Assembly (NCBI RefSeq): GCF_014529535.1
Contig: NW_023503373.1
Coordinates: 3,534,001-3,598,000, forward strand
Origin: Bradysia coprophila
Taxonomy: Eukaryota; Arthropoda; Insecta; Diptera; Sciaridae
Direction of reading: 5' to 3'
DNA length: 64,000 nt
This document shows, in pieces, positions 38,920 to 47,702 of the stretch. How positions within the stretch are numbered: the first letter of the stretch is position 1; every line of letters begins with the position of its first letter. The notes under the pieces were generated by a model. The model ran no database searches. It was not told the origin of the DNA and worked only from the letters and a program-made list of their open reading frames with translations. Position numbers and translations under genes: made by a program.

Positions 38920-38998
38920 TTTCTGAATATTTGTGTTATTAAGAGGAGTCCTGCGTCCATTGGTAACATTGTCTTTGAATGTTGTTTTTGAAAAACTC

Positions 38999-39494
38999 CT
39001 AGCGTCCATCGTAAACGACAACTGGAAAATGGCAAATAAAATTTAGACAACCGACTCGACAAATATCTGAGCGTATGGGACAGAGACTCACTTCTCGATG
39101 TCTTCTTCTTATATAAAATACGAAAGCCGCATTCTCGACACCGAACCAGATCTCTGTGGAAAAAAGTTTTGTAAATTCAGTATATAAGTTTCGAGTATGA
39201 GGATCATAGAGTTGATTATAACATCCAGAACGCTCAGAACATGATCATCCAGAGACATTTTTAATGATAAATTATTTAATGAAAGGAAGCTTACTTCGGT
39301 GATAAAACCGTATCTGAGTGGCATTCTGGGAAAAGAAAAATGGTTGAGGTTATAGCTTATCATCAAATGTGCTGCGGGTCATATTCAATGAAATTACCGC
39401 CACAAACGTATGTCATTGAGATGTTTTTAATAACAGGCGATTCATCCGTTTCACCGGCGTTTATTTCATTCGATTGCAGATTCGGTTCTGACAT
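38999..39494 (-). CDS. Divergent paralog of RNA polymerase common subunit RPB12 (POLR2K / ABC10-alpha)
   Basis: Four exons, 39398-39494, 39295-39325, 39092-39153 and 38999-39021, join in phase to a 70-residue protein. RPB12 is a small zinc-ribbon subunit shared by RNA polymerases I, II and III. Both cysteine pairs are kept (YVCGECHSD and RCRECGFRILYKKKTSR), as is the C-terminal tail IVVYDGR. By my count 27 of 44 core residues match the canonical gene at 42436. The N-terminus starts MSEP in both copies but then differs, being acidic and 11 residues longer here. Introns 1 and 3 sit at the same positions and phases as in the other copy; an extra intron splits the zinc ribbon. There is no stop or frame break. 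The ATG at 39494 is chosen because MSEP is shared. Expression is unknown. Confidence 0.85.
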
Positions 39495-40970
39495 TTTTAA
39501 TTATTTCGAACGAACAAATTATTTGTTGCAAAGTTCTGTTTGAGGTCTTGATGATAAAGTTTCGCAATTGTCAAAGTTCAACGCGTACTTATGTGCCTTT
39601 TATCTAGGACGAAAGTTTCGAAAACGTCAGTCAAGGTTAATGAATCATCGATAAAGTCAAATTCAAACTTAGAAGGCTGCCTACAGTGGCGCAACGGGCA
39701 CAACTGTTGAAGTGGGTTATGACTTATGAATATTAAAAATTATCGGCCCATCTTTGGATTCTAAACTGTTATTCACTTCTTTCGGTCTGTGGAGCATGAT
39801 GATAGTGACGAGAGTGTTAAAAGAGACGTATGTACAATATCATTATGTTAGAACAATAAGGCCACATACATTCTTGAATATGCAAAAACATTGAAAGCAT
39901 TTGAACGACAAATTAGATTACAAACTTTTGCGCTTCCATCCGTAAAAAGTGTCAACGCTCTGCAATGCGTTACAGATGTTACTGGCCATTTAGAGCTCGT
40001 ACAGTAATTCTTCGTGTTTTTCTTTTCGCTCCGCAATTTTTGTGAATTTCTCGGTTTATTTGGGGTGAAAATTGTTTCCGAGGGATGTGAGTACGATTTA
40101 AAGTTAGCTGGAACTGTCCCGTGTGTGAATAATGTGAAGTGTGAGCGTGAGTGCTGCGTGAATAGCCGGTTGAGTCGGTCTTTGGCGCCGTGACAATGCG
40201 ATGCAAAATGAGTGAACTGCACAATGCTAAACGCTGAGTTTGCTACGGTATGGTATACGTTCGCCCATGGCATCGAAGCGAGATGCTGACGGATGTTTTG
40301 TGGAAGGAAGAATGATCTTTCTAACATGTATATTGTATGAAAACTGACCCCTCGACCCTACGTAAGAATCATCTCGAGCAAAGGCTCCGGCGAGCGGTTC
40401 ATCTCCCTGCTGCCAATCTTCGGGTTTACGAACGTTGTTATTACCGTACCCGTAAGCCCGACGTTGACTAGAACAGTCGGCATTATAAACGGACTCAGGT
40501 AACTGGACGAATACAGGTAATTTAATGAATGCAGTGGGATGACAAAGCAGGTAACAGGTAAATTTTCCTTGCGGCATTATATTGTGTCGGACTGTATTGC
40601 AAGCCTATGAATGATATATGCAAAAGTAGCTAGTCCAGTCACTTAGTCCGGCGACGGTGATTGTTGTTAGTCTTAAGTTTAACACATTTCGGATGGCGGT
40701 CCGGCGCTGTTCAATACATCGATACGATGTACACACAGAGTAACAAAGTATTGAACAAGGAGGGTAAAAAGGGGGATCCAAGTGGGTCATTCCACTGTGA
40801 GTGATTCAACGTTCAAGCTCTTCCGGAAAGACCACAGGGTCCTATTCGAAATGTGCAAGGTCAAGGTCAAGGTACAGTAATTCTTCGTTAATCTATATGG
40901 GTAGACCTGTCAAAATTTTCACAGTAAACTTCACCGGACATTACTGTAAGCACTCAGAGAGCGACGTATG
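39495..40970. other. Spacer between the two RPB12 genes, left part
   Basis: Presumed promoter of the RPB12 paralog at the left. A minus-strand frame at 40227-40577 (116 codons) has balanced composition (for example DCSSQRRAYGYGNNNVRKPE) and could be an exon of an unidentified gene, but I find no partner exons. Otherwise nothing recognised. Confidence 0.4.
40627..40690 (+). repeat. Dispersed repeat, copy 2
   Basis: AGTAGCTAGTCCAGTCACTT.. then GTGATTGTTGTTAGTCTTAA, about three-quarters identical by eye to the minus strand of 22978-23045. Confidence 0.55.
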
Positions 40971-41156
40971 CAAGGCTGTATACTTTGGGGAGGTCACGCA
41001 GATCGCCATTTTATTAGATACGCGGGAGCACACCTTTCCCATACAAACAAATTCAGCAAAATTGAATTTTTATAGCGTGGTGAATTTTTTGTATGAAACG
41101 TGGTGTGTAACCCGCGTATCTGCATCTGCTTGACCTCACCAAAATATACAGCCTTG
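40971..41156. mobile_element. hAT-like MITE, 186 bp
   Basis: The terminal inverted repeat is about 30 bp: CAAGGCTGTATACTTTGGGG at the left and, on the opposite strand, CAAGGCTGTATATTTTGGTG at the right. It is flanked by GACGTATG and GGCGTATG, an 8-base target-site duplication with one mismatch. The 8-base duplication and CAAGG-type end suggest the hAT superfamily. There is no coding capacity. A related end lies at 55054. Confidence 0.7.
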
Positions 41157-41176
41157 GGCGTATGGGCGACGTATAG

Positions 41177-41381
41177 CAATGAAAGTAAATAGATAGGTAT
41201 GGCCAAACGTTCAAATTTGTTCTAGCCGGAGCACATACGGATTTGCATGGCGCCACCTCAAACGAACTCATTTCTAGTGCAAATTTCCACTAGAAATGAG
41301 TTCGTTTGAGGGGGCGCCATGCAAATTCGTATGTGCTCCGACTTGTATGGACTGACCATACCTACTTATCTACTTTCATTG
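41177..41381. mobile_element. hAT-like foldback MITE, 205 bp, perfect 8-bp target duplication
   Basis: Nearly the whole element is an inverted repeat: arms of about 95 bases starting CAATGAAAGTA.ATA and meeting at a short centre near 41280. It is flanked on both sides by ACGTATAG (41169-41176 and 41382-41389). It is non-coding. The inner arms are almost identical (GGAGCACATACG.ATTTGCAT..), suggesting a fairly recent insertion. Confidence 0.85.
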
Positions 41382-41550
41382 ACGTATAGTGTCAAAGTGA
41401 CAGAATTCTTTTGTTCTTATATTTTGCCCGCACGTCGCTCTCTAACTGCACAGTTACAATTCACATGACGGTAAACATAAGTTAGAGCTCAATTTTCAAG
41501 ATTTTCTCGAATAGCCACAATCAATAAAATTCGAGATTGGTGATGAAAAC

Positions 41551-41757
41551 CAAGGTGTTATATGAAGAGGTTACGCCAAACGGGTAAGAATCCACTAATT
41601 TTTACTGTAATTATTATACAAAAATGTAGCGTAATTTCAGCTCAGTATAAACTACATACTGAAATGCAAGTAAATCCACCGATAGCCGTCATGTCTTTTT
41701 TTCGATACATTCCAGTGAAAAAGTGGCTATTGGCGTAACACCTCAAATACAACCTTG
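41551..41757. mobile_element. hAT-like MITE, 207 bp, perfect 8-bp target duplication
   Basis: The ends are CAAGGTGTTATATGAAGAGG and the inverted partner, which reads CAAGGTTGTATTTGAGG from the right. Inner parts GTTACGCCAA / TTGGCGTAAC also pair. It is flanked by ATGAAAAC at 41543-41550 and 41758-41765, an exact 8-base duplication. Non-coding. Confidence 0.8.
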
Positions 41758-41765
41758 ATGAAAAC

Positions 41766-42435
41766 CGATCTCATGTGTCAAGGTGTGGGTATGGATCTGG
41801 TATGAAAATTGAAAATTTATTTCACACCTAAGTGGTGTTCATTGCCTTTTCGATTACTTTTCGAATTCTGATCTAAAGTGTATAATACCAATAGGAGGTA
41901 TAATATCGAACGATTTCATACAAAATTAAACCCATTCACATGCCCTGGTGATAGAGTGTTCACGGAACGCAGCGATATATGGACCAGTCATTTAAATAGT
42001 CTGTGAGTTACACGTCGAAATAAGTGGAATTACCGGAATTACATACAAAGCTTAATCTACATTTGTTTCATTCATTCATGAATTTTTGACAGCTGATCAG
42101 CTGTCCGATCAGTTAAATTTAACTGGTTTTTGCTCTTTTGCTCTTTGGTAAATCACCTGACTCGTAGCAAACAACATCTAAACAACAAATGCAACGGATT
42201 GAAATTCAAACTTTTGCGCTTTAATTACAAATGTCCCAGCTAAATACTTTTTCTCATTTTTCCACTGGATCGACCAGATGATAAACCTTAAATGTCAAAA
42301 ATTTTGTAACTGTCAATAGTTTACAGTATAGGATCAGTGTGTTTCAGCACATTCCGTAATTTGTGTTTTTGGACGCTTATCGCATTACACTTTTAAACTT
42401 TTCTCCTTATTAGAATTAACATTTTTTAATCAAAC
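41766..42435. other. Spacer and presumed RPB12 promoter
   Basis: No gene seen. A GATCAG..CAGTTAAATTTAACTG palindromic stretch at about 42097-42123 resembles GTTAAAT.TAACTG sequence at about 21791 and 22034, part of the same repeat neighbourhood. Confidence 0.5.
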
Positions 42436-42954
<519 letters not shown>

Positions 42955-43463
42955 TAATGTGTTTTGCAGTAACTTTAAAGAAAATTATTTGTATACTTGG
43001 CCAATAGTTAATAAAACATTCATTCAGTCACACCGAAAAGTAGATTTTTTTTGTTCATTCCACCTTCAGTTTGGCTTCAAATTGGTACACTTGGTACCCG
43101 TCACAAAGAAGACGTTCGCGTGCTGATTAAAATTGAGGCATTTTATTGAGTGCAATTATTTGATGTAGCTGCTGCCCCAGACGTTACGTTCAGTTAGTTG
43201 ACGGACAGAGCATGCTTTCACAAAAACTCTGACTGCAGTGTCTCTAAATTTACAATTCGTTAAATTTAATCGAAAGTTGGAAATTTGGCTTCTCAAGGAA
43301 AGGATGCAATCGAAACCAGGAAAGGCTTGGAATGACTTCACTCCCTTCAAAGTGTACCAACATTCTTCTGTATTACGGCAAGCGAAAAATCTCTTTCTAT
43401 TGAGTTAAAACCAAGATTTTTATTAAATTTTCCGAATACAAAAACCGTTCACTCAATCCACGT
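42955..43463. other. Convergent 3' spacer between Rpb12 and proteasome beta5
   Basis: Both 3' UTRs; no other feature recognised. Confidence 0.6.
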
Positions 43464-44364
43464 TTAAGCGAGCTTAGCCGCCTTCTCTGCTTGATATTTG
43501 TAATGCAAATCCATACAATCCTCATTGGAAATGTTAACCCATCCAGTCGGCTTAATGTGATACACTCGAACAATACCACCGGAATAGGCATCGCGATGTG
43601 TAGCATGATAAATGGAACGACGACCGAGCTCCTGAGCTTCTTCATCGGTAAGATCCCATCGATAACCAGAATCTAACACTCCGAAAGCGTAAACCGAACC
43701 ACTACCAACCGAAAACAATGAACCGGCAGTTCTGGATCCTTCCGAATCGACGTAATAAAGACCGGGACCGCGTTTATCATATCCAGCCAACATCATTCCC
43801 ATGCTGAGACCGGTTCCCTTGTATTCATGTGCAATATTAGCCATAATCTTACTGGCGGCAGCAACAGAAATTCGTTCTTTGTTGCGAAGCTCGTACAGAC
43901 GACACTCTTTGGTCAGGACACGATCCCAATACACACAGTCAGCGGCTCCACCGGCCAATGTGCCAAGGAAATAGTCGTTAATCTCAACAATTTTTTTCAT
44001 CGTACCGGATCCAATGTACTGGCCACCCGTTGCACGAGAATCAACGGCCAACAAAACGCCGCCTTGGAAGCGAAAGCCTAACGTCGTAGTTCCATGATCG
44101 AAATCAATTTTAATTCCATCCTTTGCACCAAGGGCTTGAACCTTTGATAGACCATCGCACGGCTGAAAATCAAATAAGTTCAAACAAAAATCTGCTGTGT
44201 AATCAATCACATAACCTTACATTTTCGAATGGTGGAGCAGCCAATTGGTAGTGATTATCGAAATTACTCGAGTACTTTGTAATGTCGGCTTGAAAATCTC
44301 GGTTAGAGAACTGGGAATCTTTGTAGAAATTTTCCGACAAGCCACAAACATCAGCTAGAGCCAT
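43464..44364 (-). CDS. Prosbeta5: 20S proteasome subunit beta type-5
   Basis: Catalytic subunit with chymotrypsin-like activity. Two exons, 44221-44364 and 43464-44162, encode 280 residues. The propeptide ends in the autocleavage site HGTTTLGF, so the N-terminal nucleophile Thr of the mature chain is about residue 73. Mature-chain landmarks: [60 protein letters not shown], and [17 protein letters not shown]. Ligand residues for substrate specificity lie in the kept AGGAADC segment. The gene diverges from the GNAT gene with about 370 bases between the start codons, so the two may share a promoter region. Confidence 0.96.
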
Positions 44365-44734
44365 GATTCAGTTGTTTTTTTTTGTTAATGCACAAATTAT
44401 TCGATCGGATAGCTTTATTATTGAATGTCAACTGATTCTTCTTCGATTTCAACGCACAGTAGTAAGAAACTTGTGTGGCTTGAGGCCAATGGAACAGAAT
44501 GCTGTTTTATCGACCGTATGCGAATCTATCTGACGAAGGAGATTCTTTTGAAAGTCATGAAGCCGGATAGTGCAGCTGGTGTGTATGTTTGTGTTTCATA
44601 CTCAATTCAATTAGATTAAATGAGTGGAAGAAGTCGCAAGCAAAATGGTGCACTATATAAACGTGTTGGTTAAAATTTGTCTTTTTCTCTATTTGATACT
44701 TCTGACATCGGCTGTGAATTTACTAGACTACGAA

Positions 44735-45799
44735 ATGACGGATAAATTAGTGGAAATCGATAAGAATGATTGGGTTGAGCTCCGAGATTTGTATCGGACA
44801 GCCTGGCCAGAAAGGAACATCATCAGTTACTACATTCTCGACAATTTCATCGGTTGGGTAAAGCAAGAGCCCAATTTCAAGCATTTACATGTTTACAGTT
44901 TAAATGGTGATTGGAGCGATGGAACGTTTATCGTAATCGTAAGTGAATCGGGTTGAAAATATGAGAGGAATATTTCCCAAAACACGACCAACACGACTCT
45001 ATCTTCGTGTTTTAGCACCGCAATAAAATGTTCATCGATACCTTGAGTTCATCGACTGAAAGAATGTTCAAACTACTTCAACTGGTTGATTATCGTCACG
45101 GAATTTCATTCAGTATGATCTCATCGGATAGTCTTCGTGAGGTCGTATTGAGAACGGTGGACAACGAATCACTGAACATCAATAAAACTGCCAGGTGGTT
45201 GTCGTTTTATATGCCGAGAGAAGTGGCTACCAATTTAGACTTTCAGTAAGTCAATAACAGGCTCTTTGTATCGCACCCTACGTCAAAAAATAAACAGGAC
45301 TTATAAAGCATTCCAGACGACGTAACATTGCGACCACTGGATGATTCTGACTGCGAAGTAGTCAACAACGCTTTGACGTATAAAAGTAACGGGACGTTGC
45401 AATTGCTAAAAATACAACGACGACTGAATCCGAGTGTTGGGATGTTCACAACGGAGGGAAAGTTAATTGCATGGTCGTTTCAGTACGTATACTGTTCATT
45501 TTTGTCGGAACATGAGTCTATACAAATTACTTGTTCCATTTAACAGAACGCAAACGGGTTCTATCGGCGCACTTTATGTTCATCCAGACTATCGCCGTCA
45601 AGGCTATGGAAGCTTAGTCGTCAAAGCACTAAGCAAGATCATAGGCGAAAGAGGTGACCATGTACTTGCTTTTGTAGAAGAACTTAATATGCCAGCTAGA
45701 AAACTGTTTGAAAAATGTGGCTTTACGATTGTTGGAACCATTCATCGGATTGTTACTAGTCCGATATTTCCGTTTGAATGGATCGATGTATTTGATTAA
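44735..45799 (+). CDS. GNAT-family N-acyltransferase, glycine N-acyltransferase-like
   Basis: Four exons, 44735-44938, 45016-45245, 45309-45482 and 45547-45799, join to 286 residues. The C-terminal half is a GNAT domain: SIGALYVHPDYRRQGYGSLV carries the acyl-CoA pyrophosphate-binding R/Q-x-x-G-x-G loop, followed by EELNMPARKLFEKCGF. The N-terminal part (WVELRDLYRTAWPE.., HVYSLNGDWSDGTFI) is typical of insect GLYAT-like proteins; the substrate is unknown. The exon 3 acceptor at 45307-45308 was chosen because it alone keeps frame and yields FHIPDDVTLRPL. The start is uncertain: upstream in-frame ATGs at 44624 and 44645 would add a hydrophobic stretch (about residues 12-31) that could be a signal anchor. 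The ATG at 44735 fits homologs better. Confidence 0.85.
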
Positions 45800-46349
45800 T
45801 ATGTTTTTTGCTCGGTCAATTTACCACATTGATTCATTAGGATTGACGACAAATGTAAAAGAACGAAACGAACAAACATTGAAGCGTTGCAAGAGTACAG
45901 AAATTGAAAAATACAAAAAATGTTTCAGCACAAACGGACCTGTTTTTATTTACGCTCGGGGAGGGTAACGAAAGTAAAATGTGGTAAGGAGAATTAGGAG
46001 GACGTTTTACAGGCGCGAAGAGGGATGCAATATCACTAATCACTGATGCCCTCTTTCTACATTGCTTCTTCAACTCTGTTTAAGTTAGACAGAGACAATC
46101 AATGTTTTCTTCTCTTTTTTGTATCTAACCAGAACTGCGCTCCAGGAGTACTGTCTTGTCTAACTGATTTTTGTCTCTTTTTGGTGCTAAAGTTCAGATA
46201 TAGGAGTGACTTATTTTTCGTTGTTCTTGCCAATGCAATTATTCTGGATGTTGTATTGCTTCGGACACACCGACCGTTAGACTAATTTTTGAAATTGAAG
46301 AGTGCAAAGTATGAGAGATCAAATTGAAATTTGGAAATAAAATTTTTGT
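45800..46349. other. Spacer downstream of the GNAT gene
   Basis: 3' UTR of the GNAT gene at the left. A short inverted repeat AGAGGGATGCA..TGATGCCCTCTT lies at about 46019-46055. No gene seen. Confidence 0.5.
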
Positions 46350-46430
46350 GGTACGCGCCCTAATGAGATTCGAACCCGAGACATCTTGCGTATGAAGCAA
46401 GCGGTCAACGATCTGAACCACCAGACTGAA
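46350..46430 (-). mobile_element. tRNA-derived SINE head or tRNA-Met-like pseudogene
   Basis: The minus strand has an A-box-like TGGTTCAGATCGTTGACCGC, an anticodon arm CTTGC-TTCATAC-GCAAG with a perfect 5-bp stem and CAT anticodon, and a B-box GGTTCGAATCT at pol III spacing. The T-stem and acceptor pairing are poor, so it is not a functional tRNA. A retroposed SINE of tRNA origin is the best reading. Its 3' limit (towards lower coordinates) is not defined. Confidence 0.6.
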
Positions 46431-46842
46431 ACGAAACCGAAACCTTGTTGAGAATGTTTTCAAAGATAAGACTGAAACGAATTGAACAAGGCTGCCGAGG
46501 AATTTGTCACACAAAACAAGAAGATGTACATTGGATGTGTGAAATCTCTCCTATAGCACTATCTTACAGTTGAGTTGTCCTTTTAAGACAGAGTCATGCT
46601 TTCTTGCTGTCAGTTATAAAACACAACATATGCAGAAATGTACATTCTTGCATATACCAAAATTTTGCTTTTTGTCGTCTGACATACAAGTGTTAATGCT
46701 AGGAGCAGTGCTATGCTGTATACCTAATTTCTAATCATTCCATGTACAACATAATCAATTTTCAAGTGAAATTATTAAAAATTCCCAAGGATCCGCAATC
46801 TAAAGGGAAATCAATCTGTCAATAGGATATTCTTTTTCATAC

Positions 46843-47011
46843 CTAGGACCAAAAACAGTCTCTTTTAGCGTATTCGATTCCAGAACCCCTCACACGCTAA
46901 AATAGTACATTTAGTAACTAGGACTAAAAGTCTTTTTTAGCGTGTGAGAGGTTTCCAGACAGAGCCGAAGCAAGGTCTGGAATCTAATTCGCTAAAAAAG
47001 ACTTTTAGTCC
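46843..47011. repeat. Compound foldback: perfect 22-bp palindrome plus diverged neighbour copy
   Basis: GGACTAAAAGTCTTTTTTAG(CG) at 46921-46942 is exactly inverted at 46990-47011, and TTCCAGAC/GTCTGGAA pair inside, with AGAGCCGAAGCAAG as loop. A diverged arm set (TAGGACCAAAAACAG..TTTTAGCG..GATTCCAGA and CACACGCTAAAA) lies at 46843-46916, so two related elements abut. A further partial copy with GACTTTAAGTCC lies at about 47062. Confidence 0.8.
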
Positions 47012-47095
47012 GTGGTACGAATAGTATTTTTCATATTGGACGGAAAAAAAGTGCGACAAAAGACTTTAAGTCCTGGGTACGAAATAGTTATTTAC

Positions 47096-47225
47096 ACAAC
47101 CGAGTGATAAATGCTTTTTTAGGCACTAGATGTGTAGGTGACTCGAGGCATGTGTCATTCGAGGCCGTAGGCCGAGTGTGACAATACACATCGTGTGCCT
47201 AAAAAAGCATTCATCATCGAGTTGT
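47096..47225. repeat. Foldback element, about 40-bp arms, GGCCGTAGGCC loop
   Basis: ACAACCGAGTGATAAATGCT..TTTTTAGGCAC..GATGTGTA at the left is inverted in TACACATCGTGTGCCTAAAA..AGCATTCATCATCGAGTTGT at the right. The loop contains GAGGCCGTAGGCCGAG, a small palindrome. Related to 22724-22845. Confidence 0.85.
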
Positions 47226-47702
47226 ATACAACGTTTTTCGCAATAAAGGCAAAAGTCCTACTTTTCGTCACTTGTTGCAAAATGTATGTACTATTTCGTA
47301 TGTCTGAGCCGAAAACGGGGGTTTTGCAGAAATTTTCTCGGATTTTCAGCCCTTTACATGAAAAGTTTTGTACGCATCTGTTGTCGACGGTTTATTTTAG
47401 GCACTTTTGCTTCCGTCGACAACTATTGATAACCAACAGTTAGCAATCTGCTATCCTTTCTTCACTATATTTTGGCTGACTCTGGATGATTTTCCTCGTA
47501 TCATATTCAAATCCACATAAAGATATGGAAGTTTTGGGTTTGTGAAGTCTTATCGATCGTACGTACATACTTGTTTTGACAGCACTGAATGTCAAAAGCC
47601 TCGTAAATACTTTACATGTCTGTCTAATACACGTCACCCAAAAAATAATAACTTTTATTTCGAGCTTAACTCCCAAGTTTCTGTAGTTTAAAATCATAAA
47701 TC
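47226..47702. other. Spacer with presumed delta-COP promoter
   Basis: No gene seen. Small frames on both strands are unrecognisable. Confidence 0.5.

Larger units (their letters stand above)
27252..38998. other. Large AT-rich gene-poor block
   Basis: About 11.7 kb without a supported gene on either strand. It has long homopolymer runs, short AT microsatellites (for example about 33871-33889) and only short low-complexity frames. Repeats inside are listed separately. It could contain untranslated exons or a non-coding RNA that I cannot identify from sequence alone. Confidence 0.55.

Noticed and set aside
27252-38998. Search for a CRISPR array, rRNA, functional tRNA or LTR-type element in the large spacer
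   Set aside because: None found. The tandem repeats present lack unique spacers, and no LTR pairs or polymerase motifs were seen.
39848-40327. 159-codon minus-strand frame
   Set aside because: Ser/His/Thr-rich low-information sequence without family resemblance or splice context.
40227-40577. Minus-strand 116-codon frame with protein-like composition
   Set aside because: Not listed as a gene because no flanking exons, domain or family could be found. Noted in the spacer entry as a possible exon.
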